64,000 nucleotides of DNA from positions 62,001 to 126,000 of the forward strand of contig NZ_BCXE01000012.1 of the NCBI RefSeq assembly GCF_001894945.1, read 5' to 3'. The DNA comes from Rhodococcus ruber NBRC 15591. Its GTDB lineage: Bacteria > Actinomycetota > Actinomycetes > Mycobacteriales > Mycobacteriaceae. The notes below the pieces were generated by a model. The model did no database searches. It saw only the letters and a program-made list of their open reading frames with translations, and was not told the DNA's origin. Each line of letters begins with the position of its first letter. The stretch's first letter is position 1. Positions 34,398 to 43,955 of the stretch are shown piece after piece. The position numbers and the translations under genes were made by a program.

Positions 34398-35357
34398 TCA
34401 GCGAAAGCGGTCGGTCGCCTCGAGCAGGTGATGGGTGATGCCGGGTTCGTTCGCGGCGTGCCCGGCGTCGTCGACGACGACGAAGTCCGAGCCGGGCCAT
34501 GCCTTGTGCAGTTCCCACGCGCTCGTCGCGGGGCAGACCACGTCGTAGCGGCCCTGCACGATCACCCCGGGAACGGCGTGCAGCCGCCCGGCGTCGCGCA
34601 GCAGCTGCCCTTCCTCGAGGAAACCGCGGTGGCGGAAGTAGTGGTTCTCGATGCGGGCGAACGCCAGCGCGAAACGCGGGTCCGACGTCTCCGCCACCCG
34701 TTCCGGTGCGGGCAGCAGGGCGCTGGTCGCACCCTCCCACGTCGACCACGCCACGGCGGCCCGCAGCGCGACGTCGGGGTCGGGCGAATGCAGCAGCCGG
34801 TGGTACGTGTCGACCGGATGCTCGCCCTCCGGCGCGCCGGTCAGCGGTTCCAGGAAGCGCTCCCACAGTTCGGGGAAGAGCTGTCCGGCACCGCCCTTGT
34901 AGTACCAGTCGATCTCGCTGCTGCGCAGCAGGAAGATGCCGCGCAGCACCAGCTCGGTGACCCGGTGCGGATGCCGTTGCGCATACGCCAGCGCCAGTGT
35001 CGACCCCCACGAGCCACCGAACACCTGCCAACGGCCGATCCCCAGCCGCCGCCGCAAGGCTTCGATGTCGGCGAGCAGGTACTCGGTGGTGTTGGCGGAC
35101 AGATCGGCGCCGTCGGCGACGTGCGGGACCGACCGGCCGCAGCCGCGCTGATCGAACAGCACGATCCGGTACGCCTCCGGATCGAAGAACCGGCGGTGTG
35201 CGGGGACGGTGCCGCCGCCGGGGCCGCCGTGCAGGAACACCACCGGCTTGCCGGCCGGATTGCCGCTGACCTCCCAATAGACGCGCTGGCCGTCACCGAC
35301 ATCGAGCATGCCCTGCTCGTGCGGCTCGATCGGCGGGTACGGCTGCCGCAACGGCAT
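34398..35357 (-). CDS. pip: Proline iminopeptidase
   Basis: A 319-residue alpha/beta-hydrolase. Features are the HGGPGGGTVPAHRRFFDP oxyanion region, FDQRGCGRS, nucleophile Ser in GGSWGSTLALAYA (about residue 110), Asp in QGRYDVVCP and His in DAGHAANEP. These are the S33 peptidase hallmarks; it removes N-terminal proline from peptides. Start: ATG 35357, sharing one base with the stop of the upstream lipoprotein gene (TGATG), so the two are translationally coupled. Convergent with the CHAP-domain gene. Confidence 0.92.
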   Translation of the reverse strand: MPLRQPYPPIEPHEQGMLDVGDGQRVYWEVSGNPAGKPVVFLHGGPGGGTVPAHRRFFDPEAYRIVLFDQRGCGRSVPHVADGADLSANTTEYLLADIEALRRRLGIGRWQVFGGSWGSTLALAYAQRHPHRVTELVLRGIFLLRSSEIDWYYKGGAGQLFPELWERFLEPLTGAPEGEHPVDTYHRLLHSPDPDVALRAAVAWSTWEGATSALLPAPERVAETSDPRFALAFARIENHYFRHRGFLEEGQLLRDAGRLHAVPGVIVQGRYDVVCPATSAWELHKAWPGSDFVVVDDAGHAANEPGITHHLLEATDRFR

Positions 35358-35791
35358 CAGAAGCCGACCAGGGCGGACGCGAGGGTCGGGATCTGCAGCG
35401 CCTCGAGTGCCTCGCCGCGCACCTCGGGGCACTGGGCGGAGGCGATCGCGTCGACCCGGTCACGGTCCCGGGCGAGCGCCAGCATGTCGATGCCGTTGCG
35501 GGCGGCCCACTCGCCGACCAGCAGGTTCAGACCGGGCTTGCTCATGGACGGGGTGTAGGTGCGCCAGCTCTGCAGCTGGGCCTCCATCTGCGAGCACAGC
35601 TCGGCGGCCTGGGGCTCCGTGACTCCACCCGGAAGCGTGCTCGGCTCCGATGTCGCGTCCGTCGTCGGCTGCGCCGACACGGAACTCGAGCCGCTGGGGG
35701 CGGGCTGGCCGCCGGACGCGCACCCGGCCAGGCCGGCGATCGTCGCACCGGCGACGGCAACGGCGAGCAGTGTGCGACGGGGACGAATCAT
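35357..35791 (-). CDS. Lipoprotein of unknown function
   Basis: A 144-residue exported lipoprotein. The signal peptide is RRTLLAVAVAGATIAGLAGC with lipobox LAGC (modified Cys about residue 24), then a Ser/Thr/Pro linker (about 25-52). The compact domain has PQAAELCSQMEAQLQSWRTY, PGLNLLVGEWAARNGIDMLA and RVDAIASAQCPEVRGEALEA; its two cysteines could pair. Mycobacteria encode similar small lipoproteins of unknown role next to panB. Only a weak GAGGTG precedes ATG 35791. It is coupled to pip by a 1-nt overlap. Confidence 0.8.
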   Translation of the reverse strand: MIRPRRTLLAVAVAGATIAGLAGCASGGQPAPSGSSSVSAQPTTDATSEPSTLPGGVTEPQAAELCSQMEAQLQSWRTYTPSMSKPGLNLLVGEWAARNGIDMLALARDRDRVDAIASAQCPEVRGEALEALQIPTLASALVGF

Positions 35792-35830
35792 CTGCGGTGC
35801 ACCTCGTGGGTCGGTACGGCCCGGGCCTAC

Positions 35831-35875
35831 GGGCGAGGGAACCTGCGGCCGGACCGGCCGCAGGTTCCCTCGCCC
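35831..35875 (-). terminator. Strong hairpin after panB
   Basis: Perfect 20-bp stem GGGCGAGGGAACCTGCGGCC (35831-35850) / complement (35856-35875) with a 5-nt loop, 8 nt past the panB stop codon. Confidence 0.85.
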
Positions 35876-35882
35876 TGCCGGA

Positions 35883-36731
35883 TCAGAAGGAATGCTCGGG
35901 ACCGGGGAACGTCCCGGCCGCCACCTCTGCAGCATATTCGGCGGCCGCGCGGCGCAGTTCGTCGCCCACGCTGCCGAACTTCTTGACGAACTTCGCGGTC
36001 CTGCCGCTGGTGTATCCGGCCATGTCCTGCCACACGAGGACCTGGGCGTCGCACTCGTTTCCGGCACCGATCCCGACCGTGGGGATGGTCAGCTTGCGGG
36101 TGACCTGACCGGCGATGTCGGCGGGCACCATCTCCATGACCACGGAGAAGGCGCCGGCCTCCTGCACGGCGATGGCGTCGGCGACGAGCTGTTCGGCGCC
36201 GTCGCCGCGACCCTGCACCCGGAAACCGCCGAGGCTGTTGACCGACTGCGGGGTGAACCCGACGTGCGCCTGGACGGGGATGCCGGCGGCGGTGATCGCG
36301 GCGATCTGCGCGGCGACCCGCTCGCCGCCCTCGAGCTTGACGGCGTGGGCGCCGCCTTCCTTCATGAAGCGGATGGCGGTGGCGAGGGCCTGCTCCGGCG
36401 ATGCCTCGTAGGTGCCGAAGGGCAGGTCGGCGATCACCAGGGCGTGCGGGGCGCCGCGCACCACGCCGCGTACGAGGGGGAGCATCTCGTCGACCGTGAC
36501 CGGCACGGTCGTGTCGTAGCCGTAGACGACGTTCGCGGCGGAGTCGCCCACGAGCAGCACCGGGATGCCGGCCTCCTCGAAGATGCGGGCGCTCGAGTAG
36601 TCGTACGCCGTCAGCTCGGCCCAGCGCCGGCCCTCGGCCTTCATGGCCTGCAGGTGATGGACCCGCGTCTTGCGGCGAGGAGCGTCGGACGGAGTCGAGC
36701 CGCCGTAGAGGGCAGTCGTGGATTCGGACAT
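35883..36731 (-). CDS. panB: 3-methyl-2-oxobutanoate hydroxymethyltransferase
   Basis: A 282-residue TIM-barrel enzyme, first committed step of pantothenate (and hence CoA/ACP prosthetic group) synthesis, converting 2-oxoisovalerate to ketopantoate with methylene-tetrahydrofolate. Motifs: the N-terminal [18 protein letters not shown], metal-ligand [14 protein letters not shown], the [15 protein letters not shown] block, [23 protein letters not shown] and the catalytic [14 protein letters not shown]. Start: ATG 36731 behind AAAGGGA. It has its own terminator. Its substrate 2-oxoisovalerate is also a product of the valine-type dehydrogenase encoded at 48.4-49.5 kb (a chemical connection only). 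Confidence 0.95.
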   Translation of the reverse strand: MSESTTALYGGSTPSDAPRRKTRVHHLQAMKAEGRRWAELTAYDYSSARIFEEAGIPVLLVGDSAANVVYGYDTTVPVTVDEMLPLVRGVVRGAPHALVIADLPFGTYEASPEQALATAIRFMKEGGAHAVKLEGGERVAAQIAAITAAGIPVQAHVGFTPQSVNSLGGFRVQGRGDGAEQLVADAIAVQEAGAFSVVMEMVPADIAGQVTRKLTIPTVGIGAGNECDAQVLVWQDMAGYTSGRTAKFVKKFGSVGDELRRAAAEYAAEVAAGTFPGPEHSF

Positions 36732-36859
36732 CAGAGGTCCCTTTCTGCCTCGAGGCCCGTGCGGGTCCCCGGGTTGGGTGATGACGGTCTCAGTCTGCCA
36801 CCGGCGTCATCCGGGCAGTAGCGGCACCGGTGGTGCGATTGGTCACATCCGCCGGTCGC

Positions 36860-36921
36860 GGCCGCAGGACCGGTCCCGAACCGCCGACCCGGCCGCAGGA
36901 CCGGTCCCGAACCACCGAGCC
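36860..36921. repeat. 2 x 31-bp tandem repeat
   Basis: Units 36860-36890 and 36891-36921 begin GGCCGCAGGACCGGTCCCGA and differ by a few bases near their ends. Each contains the perfect 10-bp palindrome GGACCGGTCC. They end 32 nt before the caeA-like start. Confidence 0.85.
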
Positions 36922-36953
36922 GGCCGCGGTTGCTCCCGTGGCACCATCGCTGG

Positions 36954-38486
36954 GTGTCGTCCCTTCCACTCCGCGCCGTCGCGGTGACCGCCGTGGCGCT
37001 GCTCGCCGCCGGATGCAGCACCACGACCGAGACCGCGCCGCCGCGGACGGCGCCGCTCGGCGCCCCGGCCGGCCTCGAGCAGTTCTACGGACAGCAGGTG
37101 CAGTGGGAGTCCTGCCGGGACTACGGCGCCGACGCCGGCTCGCTGCCGCGCGGCGTGCAGTGTGCGCGGATCACGGTGCCGCTGGACTACGACGACCCGG
37201 GCGGGGAGACGATCACCGTGGCGATCTCGCGTTCGCCCGCGTCGGGGCAGCGGATCGGCTCGCTGCTCGTCAACCCCGGCGGACCGGGTGCGTCCGGGCT
37301 CGGGCTGGCCACCGTCGCCGACGGCACCGAGCTGACCGACCGTTTCGACGTGATCGGCTTCGATCCCCGCGGCATCGGCGCCTCCGAGCCCGCGGTGCGC
37401 TGCCGCACCGACGCCGAGGCGGACGTCGACCGCGCGTTCGACGACGGCGACATGAGTCCCGAGGGCATCGCGCGCACGGAGCAGCGGCACCGCGACTACG
37501 CCGAGGCCTGCGCGCAACGCACCGGCACCGACCTGCTCGCCCACGTGGGCACCCGCGAAGTGGTGCGCGACATGGACGTGCTCCGTTCCGTCCTCGGCGA
37601 CGAGAGACTCAATTACCTCGGCTTCTCGTACGGCACCCGGATCGGCACGCTCTATGCGGAAACCTTCCCCGACCGGGTGCGGACGATGGTGCTCGACGGT
37701 GCGCTCGATCCCGAGCAGGATCCCCTCGACGAGGTCCTGCTGCAGGCGGCCGGCTTCCAGACCGCATTCGACGCGTTCGCGGCGGACTGCGCCCGCTACG
37801 ACGACTGTGCGCTCGGCACCGACCCGGCTGCGGCGGTGGAGAAGTTCCGCGCTCTCGTGGATCCGTTGATCGCGGCGCCCGCGGACACCACGGATCCGCG
37901 GGGTCTGAGCCACCGGGACGCGGTCACCGGGGTGCAGCAGGGCCTGTACTCGCCGCGGCTGTGGGGTTCGCTGCGGGCGGGCCTCGCGGCGCTGACCGAC
38001 GGCCGGGGCGACACGCTGTTGCTGCTCGCGGACCTGTACGAGGGACGCGGCGACGACGGCACCTACACCAACGCCACCGACGCGTTCAATGCGATCCGGT
38101 GCGTGGACGATCCGCCGGTGACGGACCCGGCCGTCGCGGCCGAGGCCGACCGGCTGTACCGGCAGGCGGCGCCGTTCCTCGACGACGGCCGCGCGAGCGG
38201 CGCCGCGCCGCGGGATCTGTGCGCCTTCTGGCCGGTGCCGCCCACCGGTGCGCCGCACACCCCGGACGTGCCGGGCCTGCCGACCGTGCTCGTCGTCTCC
38301 ACCACCGGGGACCCCGCGACGCCGTACCAGGCGGGGGTGGACCTGGCCCGGCAACTCGGTGGCACGCTCGTCACCTTCACGGGTACCCAGCACACCATCG
38401 TCCTGGACGGCGAGGACTGCGTCGACGACCCGGTGACCGGCTATTTCGTGACCGGGCAGGCGCCCGCCGCGGACCTGCGGTGCTGA
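36954..38486 (+). CDS. Hip1/CaeA-like lipoprotein serine protease (alpha/beta hydrolase)
   Basis: A 510-residue exported lipoprotein: signal VSSLPLRAVAVTAVALLAAG followed by lipobox Cys (about residue 22). The hydrolase domain has SLLVNPGGPGASGLG, nucleophile Ser225 in LGFSYGTRIG, Asp in TTGDPATPY and His in GTQHTIVLDGEDC. The TAP-like C-terminal domain and extra cysteines (ARYDDCALG, CAFW, CVDD) match the mycobacterial Rv2223c/Rv2224c pair encoded at the same place beside glnA2. Those proteins are cell-envelope proteases/esterases. Only one copy is present here. GTG 36954 start, no strong ribosome site. Confidence 0.88.
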   Translation: MSSLPLRAVAVTAVALLAAGCSTTTETAPPRTAPLGAPAGLEQFYGQQVQWESCRDYGADAGSLPRGVQCARITVPLDYDDPGGETITVAISRSPASGQRIGSLLVNPGGPGASGLGLATVADGTELTDRFDVIGFDPRGIGASEPAVRCRTDAEADVDRAFDDGDMSPEGIARTEQRHRDYAEACAQRTGTDLLAHVGTREVVRDMDVLRSVLGDERLNYLGFSYGTRIGTLYAETFPDRVRTMVLDGALDPEQDPLDEVLLQAAGFQTAFDAFAADCARYDDCALGTDPAAAVEKFRALVDPLIAAPADTTDPRGLSHRDAVTGVQQGLYSPRLWGSLRAGLAALTDGRGDTLLLLADLYEGRGDDGTYTNATDAFNAIRCVDDPPVTDPAVAAEADRLYRQAAPFLDDGRASGAAPRDLCAFWPVPPTGAPHTPDVPGLPTVLVVSTTGDPATPYQAGVDLARQLGGTLVTFTGTQHTIVLDGEDCVDDPVTGYFVTGQAPAADLRC

Positions 38487-38531
38487 CCACCCGACGATGT
38501 GAGCGACACGCCGGAACCACAACCCGCGGAT

Positions 38532-38547
38532 GTAACACGGATTTAAC
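38532..38547 (+). promoter_or_regulatory. Partial GlnR-like box before glnA2
   Basis: GTAAC-n6-TTAAC, against the GlnR pattern GTnAC-n6-GAAAC; the first half matches and the second matches at AAC only. It lies over the expected -35 region of glnA2. Confidence 0.4.
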
Positions 38548-38557
38548 GCACTGTGCC

Positions 38558-38563
38558 TAGTCT
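38558..38563 (+). promoter_or_regulatory. -10 hexamer TAGTCT, leaderless start of glnA2
   Basis: TAGTCT ends 7 nt before ATG 38571; no ribosome-binding motif intervenes. Confidence 0.5.
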
Positions 38564-38570
38564 CGGCCGT

Positions 38571-39908
38571 ATGGATCGCCAGAAGGAGTTCGTGCTCCGC
38601 ACCCTCGAAGAGCGCGACATTCGGTTCGTGCGCTTGTGGTTCACCGACGTCGTCGGAACCCTCAAGTCGGTGGCGATCGCCCCGGCCGAACTCGAAGGAG
38701 CCTTCGAGGAGGGCATCGGGTTCGACGGCTCGGCCATCGAGGGTTTCTCCCGCATCTCCGAGGCCGACATGGTCGCCCGCCCGGACGCCTCGACCTTCCA
38801 GGTGCTGCCGTGGGCCGACGGCAAGGGTCAGCAGTACTCGGCCCGCATGTTCTGCGACATCACCATGCCCGACGGCACCCCCAGCTGGGCCGACCCGCGA
38901 CACGTGCTGCGTCGCCAGCTCAACAAGGCGTCCGACCTGGGCTTCAGCTGCTACGTGCATCCCGAGATCGAGTTCTTCCTCATCGAGAACGGTGAACCGG
39001 GGGCGCTGCCGGTGCCCGCCGACGACGGCGGCTACTTCGACCAGTCGGTGCACCGCTCGGCCCCGAACTTCCGCCGGCACGCCATCGACGCGCTCGAGTC
39101 GATGGGCATCTCCGTCGAGTTCAGCCACCACGAGACCGCACCCGGTCAGCAGGAGATCGACCTGCGGTACGCCGACGCGCTGTCCATGGCCGACAACGTG
39201 ATGACCTTCCGCTACGTGGTCAAGGAGATCGCGATGTCGGAGGGCGTGCGCGCGACGTTCATGCCCAAGCCGTTCCGCGAGCACGCGGGCTCGGCCATGC
39301 ACACCCACATGAGCCTGTTCGAGGGCGAGAACAACGCGTTCCACGATCCGGACGATCCGTTGCAGCTCTCGGCGACCGGCAAGGCGTTCATCGCCGGGGT
39401 GCTCGAGCACGCCAACGAGATCAGTGCCGTGACCAACCAGTGGGTCAACTCGTACAAGCGCATCGTGCACGGCGGCGAGGCGCCCACCGCAGCGTGCTGG
39501 GGCCCGTCCAACCGTTCCGCCCTGGTGCGGGTGCCGATGTACACGCCGAGCAAGGCGTCGTCGCGCCGGGTCGAGATCCGCACACCCGACTCGGCCTGCA
39601 ACCCGTACCTGACGTTCGCGGTGCTGCTCGCCGCCGGCCTGCGCGGCATCGAGAAGGGCTACGAGCTCGGGCCCGAGGCCGAGGACGACGTGTGGGCGCT
39701 GACCTCCGCGGAACGGCGTGCGATGGGGTACCGCGAGCTGCCCACCGACCTCGACATCGCCCTGCGGGAGATGGAGAAGTCGGAACTGGTGGCCGAGGCA
39801 CTCGGGGAGCATGTGTTCAACTTCTTCCTCCGCAACAAGTGGACGGAGTGGGAGAACTACCGCAGCCAGGTCACCCCGTACGAACTGGATCAGTATCTGG
39901 GCTTGTAA
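38571..39908 (+). CDS. glnA2: Glutamine synthetase-like protein, GlnA2 type
   Basis: A 446-residue member of the glutamine synthetase fold, the same length as mycobacterial GlnA2. Key elements: LWFTDVVGTLKSVAI (beta-grasp), IGFDGSAIEGFSRISEADM, the metal-binding HPEIEFFL and PGQQEIDLRYADAL, the SAMHTHMSLF histidines, and RRVEIRTPDSACNPYL with the catalytic Arg/Glu region. The adenylylation-tyrosine loop of type I-beta enzymes (DLYELPPEE, as seen in GlnA1 here) is absent, so GlnE probably does not control it. GlnA2-type proteins in other actinobacteria have glutamine or polyamine/isoglutamine synthetase functions. Located before glnE as in mycobacteria. A leaderless start is likely. Confidence 0.9.
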   Translation: MDRQKEFVLRTLEERDIRFVRLWFTDVVGTLKSVAIAPAELEGAFEEGIGFDGSAIEGFSRISEADMVARPDASTFQVLPWADGKGQQYSARMFCDITMPDGTPSWADPRHVLRRQLNKASDLGFSCYVHPEIEFFLIENGEPGALPVPADDGGYFDQSVHRSAPNFRRHAIDALESMGISVEFSHHETAPGQQEIDLRYADALSMADNVMTFRYVVKEIAMSEGVRATFMPKPFREHAGSAMHTHMSLFEGENNAFHDPDDPLQLSATGKAFIAGVLEHANEISAVTNQWVNSYKRIVHGGEAPTAACWGPSNRSALVRVPMYTPSKASSRRVEIRTPDSACNPYLTFAVLLAAGLRGIEKGYELGPEAEDDVWALTSAERRAMGYRELPTDLDIALREMEKSELVAEALGEHVFNFFLRNKWTEWENYRSQVTPYELDQYLGL

Positions 39909-39982
39909 CCCCTTGCCGGCCGCGGCCGCCCGGGGGAGTCGCCGCGGACCGGCCGGTTGACGACGACGAAGAGGTGAGGTCC

Positions 39983-40033
39983 GTGCCCACTCGGGCGGCA
40001 GTGTCCCGCGCCGGAACGACGCCACCATGGTGA
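39983..40033 (+). CDS. Candidate leader peptide overlapping the glnE start, 16 aa
   Basis: GTG 39983 preceded by a strong GAGGTGAGG reads (V)[15 protein letters not shown] and stops at TGA 40031-40033, overlapping the glnE ATG (40027) out of frame. glnE itself has no good ribosome site, so translation of this short frame could feed glnE. Too short for family evidence. Confidence 0.35.
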   Translation: MPTRAAVSRAGTTPPW

Positions 40034-43000
40034 GACCGCCGGCGGCGCGCTCGGCGATACCGAGCGCCGGGCGGCTCGGCCTGCTCGCTCCGACCGCGCC
40101 GGACGAGCTCCGGCAGCTCGGCTGGACCGGCACCGAGAGCACCGAACTGCTGTGGGCGCTCTCGCGCGCACCCGACGCGGACCTCGCGCTGCGGACCCTG
40201 GCCCGCCTGCACGACGCGCTCGGGGATGGCTGGGCGGAACTCGTCGCCGCGCTGCGCACCGACAAGGGACTGCGCGGGCGGCTGTTCGGCCTGTTCGGAG
40301 GCTCGTCCGCCCTCGGCGACCACATCGTCGCCCACCCGGAGCGGTGGCGTGATCTCGCCGGGGCGCTGCACCTGCCCGACCGGCGAACCCTCACCGAGCG
40401 GATGCTCGGCTGTGTCGACGCCGAGCCCGAGGCCGGGACGGGCGAGAACCGTCTGATCTACCGGGCGAAGATCACCGGTCCGGCCGCGGTGGCGGCTCTG
40501 CGCACCGGCTACCGCGATCAGTTGGCGCTGCTCGCGGCCGCCGATCTCGCCGCCGTCGTGGAGAACGAACCGGTCCTGCCGTACCTCGAGGTGGGCCAGC
40601 GGCTCGCGGATCTCGCCGATGCGGCCCTGACGGCGGCCCTGGCGGTGGCCGTCGCCAACGTCGTCACGGACGGTCCCTGCCCCGTCGACCTGGCCGTGAT
40701 CGCGATGGGCAAGTGCGGGGCCCGCGAGCTCAACTATGTCAGCGACGTCGACGTCGTGTTCGTCGCCGAGCCGTCCGATGCCCGCGCCAGCCGCATCGCC
40801 GGGGAGATGATGCGGATCGGCACCTCGGCGTTCTTCGAGGTCGACGCCGCGCTGCGTCCCGAGGGCAAACGCGGCGAACTGGTCCGCACCCTGGACTCGC
40901 ACGTCGCGTACTACCAGCGCTGGGCCAAGACCTGGGAGTTCCAGGCGCTGCTCAAGGCCCGGCCGATGACCGGCGACCTCGATCTCGGTCGCCGCTACGT
41001 CGAGGCACTCAGTCCGATGGTGTGGACGGCGTCCGAGCGGGATGCGTTCGTGCCCGAGGTGCAGGCGATGCGCCGGCGCGTCGAGGAGCTCGTGCCCGCC
41101 GAACTGCGCGAGCGCGAACTCAAGCTCGGCCGCGGCAGCCTGCGCGACGTCGAGTTCGCGGTCCAGCTGCTGCAGCTCGTGCACGGCCGCGCCGACGAGT
41201 CGCTCCGCGTGCCGAACACGGTGCAGGCGCTGTCCGCCCTCGCCGACGGGGGATACGTCGGGCGCGACGACGCCGCGAACCTGCGGGCCTCCTACGAGTT
41301 CCTGCGGTTGCTCGAGCACCGGCTGCAGCTGCAACGGCTCAAACGCACGCACACGCTGCCGCCCCCCGAGGACCGGGAGGCGATGCGCTGGCTCGCTCGC
41401 GCCGCGCACATGCGCCCCGACGGCCGGCACGACGCGCTCGGCGTGCTCGAGGCGGAGATCAAGCGCAACGCGGCCCGGGTACGCAAACTGCACGCGAAGC
41501 TGTTCTACCGCCCGCTGCTCGAGTCGGTCGCCCGGGTGGACAAGGAGGCGCTGCGGCTGTCGCCCGACGCCGCGGTCCGCCAGCTCGCCGCTCTCGGCTA
41601 CAGCGCACCGGAGAACGCCCTCGGCCACCTGACGGCGCTGTCCGGTGGCGCCTCGCGCAAGGCCCGCATCCAGGCGCTGCTGCTGCCCCAGCTGCTCGAG
41701 GCACTGGGGGAGACGAGCGACCCCGACGCCGGCCTGCTCGCCTACCGCCGCCTGTCGGAGGCGCTCGTCGACCGGGTGTGGTTCCTGCGGACGCTGCGCG
41801 ACGAGCCGTCCGTCGCGGACCGGCTCATGACCGTGCTCGGTTCCTCCGCCTACGTGTCGAATCTGCTGGTTCGGGCCCCGGACGTCGTCCGGCTCTATGC
41901 GGACGGCGCCGGTGGTCCCCGGCTCCTCGAACCGCAGCCCGAGGAGGTCGCCAAGGCCATCGTCACCTCCTCGGCCCGCTACGGCACCCCCGACAGGGCC
42001 ATCAACGCGGCCCGGTCGTTGCGCCGGGCCGAACTCGCCCGTATCGCCAGCGCCGACATTCTCGGAATGCTGGACGTACCGCAGGTGTGCCGCGCGCTGT
42101 CCGCCGTGTGGGCGGCCGTGCTCGAGGCTGCCCTGAGCGCCGTGATCAAGGCGTCCGAGCTGGAGGACGGGCCGGCTCCGGCACGGCTCGCGGTCATCGG
42201 CATGGGCCGCCTCGGCGGTGGCGAGCTGGGCTACGGATCCGACGCCGACGTGCTGTTCGTGTGCGAACCGACCGCCGGCGCCGACGAGACCGCCGCGGTG
42301 AAGTGGGCGAACCAGGTCGCCGAGCGGGTGCGCGCCCTGCTCGGTGCGCCGAGCACGGATCCGCCGCTCGAGGTCGACACCGGGCTGCGACCCGAGGGGC
42401 GCAGCGGCCCGATGGTGCGCACCCTCGCGTCCTACCAGGCGTACTACGCGCAGTGGGCGCAGACGTGGGAGGTGCAGGCACTGTTGCGGGCCGACGCGGT
42501 GGCCGGGGACGCCGACCTCGGGCTGCGCTTCCTGCACATGATCGACGCCACCCGGTACCCGGCCGGCGGGGTGTCGGACGACGCGGTGCGCGAGATCCGC
42601 CGGATGAAGGCTCGCGTCGACTCGGAACGGTTGCCGCGCGGCGCCGATCCCGCCACGCACACCAAGCTGGGCCGCGGCGGTCTGGCCGACATCGAGTGGA
42701 CCGTGCAGCTGCTGCAGCTGCAGCACGCTCACAACATCGAGTCGCTGCACAATACGTCGACGCTCGAGACGCTCGACGCGATCGGTGCCGCCGAACTGCT
42801 CAGCAGCGCGGACGTCGCACTGCTGCGCGACGCGTGGCTCACCGCCACTCGCGCCCGCAACGCGCTCGTGCTGGTGCGCGGCAAACGGACCGATCAGCTG
42901 CCCGGTCCGGGGAAGCTGCTCTCGGCGGTGGCGCAGGTCGCCGGCTGGCCGGGGGGTGACGCCTCCGAGTTCCTCGACCACTATCTGCGGGTCACCCGGC

Positions 43001-43038
43001 GTGCGCGGGCAGTCGTGGAACGCGTGTTCGGGACGTGA
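40027..43038 (+). CDS. glnE: Bifunctional glutamine synthetase adenylyltransferase/deadenylase
   Basis: A 1003-residue GlnE with two nucleotidyltransferase domains. The N-terminal (deadenylase) one has [16 protein letters not shown] near residue 231 and the C-terminal (adenylylase) one has [16 protein letters not shown] near residue 729, each with the G..(D/S)-DxD signature intact. Long helical GlnE-associated segments ([35 protein letters not shown]) follow each. It controls GlnA1 by adenylylating its tyrosine. Start: ATG 40027, or GTG 40030. It is in tandem after glnA2 (118 bp) and before thiM (55 bp). In mycobacteria glnE is essential. Confidence 0.95.
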   Translation: MVRPPAARSAIPSAGRLGLLAPTAPDELRQLGWTGTESTELLWALSRAPDADLALRTLARLHDALGDGWAELVAALRTDKGLRGRLFGLFGGSSALGDHIVAHPERWRDLAGALHLPDRRTLTERMLGCVDAEPEAGTGENRLIYRAKITGPAAVAALRTGYRDQLALLAAADLAAVVENEPVLPYLEVGQRLADLADAALTAALAVAVANVVTDGPCPVDLAVIAMGKCGARELNYVSDVDVVFVAEPSDARASRIAGEMMRIGTSAFFEVDAALRPEGKRGELVRTLDSHVAYYQRWAKTWEFQALLKARPMTGDLDLGRRYVEALSPMVWTASERDAFVPEVQAMRRRVEELVPAELRERELKLGRGSLRDVEFAVQLLQLVHGRADESLRVPNTVQALSALADGGYVGRDDAANLRASYEFLRLLEHRLQLQRLKRTHTLPPPEDREAMRWLARAAHMRPDGRHDALGVLEAEIKRNAARVRKLHAKLFYRPLLESVARVDKEALRLSPDAAVRQLAALGYSAPENALGHLTALSGGASRKARIQALLLPQLLEALGETSDPDAGLLAYRRLSEALVDRVWFLRTLRDEPSVADRLMTVLGSSAYVSNLLVRAPDVVRLYADGAGGPRLLEPQPEEVAKAIVTSSARYGTPDRAINAARSLRRAELARIASADILGMLDVPQVCRALSAVWAAVLEAALSAVIKASELEDGPAPARLAVIGMGRLGGGELGYGSDADVLFVCEPTAGADETAAVKWANQVAERVRALLGAPSTDPPLEVDTGLRPEGRSGPMVRTLASYQAYYAQWAQTWEVQALLRADAVAGDADLGLRFLHMIDATRYPAGGVSDDAVREIRRMKARVDSERLPRGADPATHTKLGRGGLADIEWTVQLLQLQHAHNIESLHNTSTLETLDAIGAAELLSSADVALLRDAWLTATRARNALVLVRGKRTDQLPGPGKLLSAVAQVAGWPGGDASEFLDHYLRVTRRARAVVERVFGT

Positions 43039-43093
43039 GATCCCGGATCCAGCTGCCGCACCCACGCGATTCGTATGTGAGAAAAGGAGATTC

Positions 43094-43936
43094 GTGACGA
43101 CTTCGCGCCGTGTCCCGACGGTCGACGCCGTGGCCGGGGCGCTGGGGGAACTGCGGTCGCGGACGCCGGTGGTGCAGTCCCTGACGAACGTGGTCTCGGC
43201 GAACTTCGTGACCAACGTGCTTCTGGCGGCGGGCGCGAGCAATGCGCACATCGACAACGTGCACGAGGCCGGCGGATTCGCGCGGGCGGCCGACGGCGTC
43301 CTGATCAACGTCGGCACCCCCGACGATGCCACCGCGGAGGCGTTCCGTCTCGCGGCCCGCAGCGCTCACGAGGCCGGCACCCCGTGGGTCCTCGACCCGG
43401 TGGGCGTGGGCGGTCTGCCGTGGCGCAGCGACCTCGCCGCCGAACTGCTGGCGCACCGGCCGACGGCGATCCGCGGCAACGCCTCCGAGATCATCGCCCT
43501 GGCGGGCCTGCGGGGCGGGACCCGCGGCGTCGACAGTTCCGCCGACGCGGCGGCGGCGGTCCCGGCGGCGCTGGCCCTGCTCGATCGTGCCGAGGCCGTA
43601 TCGGCTTCGGGCGCAATCGATCACCTCGTCGGCCAGGACGCCGGCGGGGCAGTGATCGGTGTGCGGGTCGGCGGTGGCAGTGCGATGCTGCAGCAGGTGA
43701 CGGCCACGGGTTGTGCCCTCGGCGGTCTCGTCGCCGCATACCTCGCCGTCGCACCGACGCCGTTGATCGGGCTCGCCGCGGCCCACGTGCATGTCGCCGT
43801 CGCCGCGGAGATCGCCGAGGCGGCCGCCGCGGGCCCCGGCACGTTCGCCGTGGCCTATCTCGACGCCCTCTACACCGTGGACGCCGACACGCTCCGTGCC
43901 CGCGCGCAGCTCGAGATCTTCGAACCGCGCAGGTAG
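43094..43936 (+). CDS. thiM: Hydroxyethylthiazole kinase
   Basis: A 280-residue ribokinase-fold enzyme that phosphorylates hydroxyethylthiazole for thiamine salvage. Motifs: VVQSLTNVVSANFVTNVLLA, GVLINVGT, PWVLDPVGVGG, AIRGNASEI, and VTATGCALGGLVAAYLA with the catalytic Cys. GTG start at 43094 behind AAAAGGAGATTC, a good ribosome site. No TPP riboswitch is visible: only 55 bp separate it from glnE, and a TPP element needs about 100 nt. Its TPP product would be the cofactor of AceE (and of the ferredoxin oxidoreductase). Confidence 0.92.
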   Translation: MTTSRRVPTVDAVAGALGELRSRTPVVQSLTNVVSANFVTNVLLAAGASNAHIDNVHEAGGFARAADGVLINVGTPDDATAEAFRLAARSAHEAGTPWVLDPVGVGGLPWRSDLAAELLAHRPTAIRGNASEIIALAGLRGGTRGVDSSADAAAAVPAALALLDRAEAVSASGAIDHLVGQDAGGAVIGVRVGGGSAMLQQVTATGCALGGLVAAYLAVAPTPLIGLAAAHVHVAVAAEIAEAAAAGPGTFAVAYLDALYTVDADTLRARAQLEIFEPRR

Positions 43937-43955
43937 CTCGGCGACTCCGGATCTC

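Noticed and set aside
43039-43093. TPP riboswitch before thiM
   Set aside because: Only 55 bp available and no CUGAGA-type core seen.
39871-43332. 1153-codon minus-strand frame opposite glnE
   Set aside because: Antisense artefact of third-position G/C bias.
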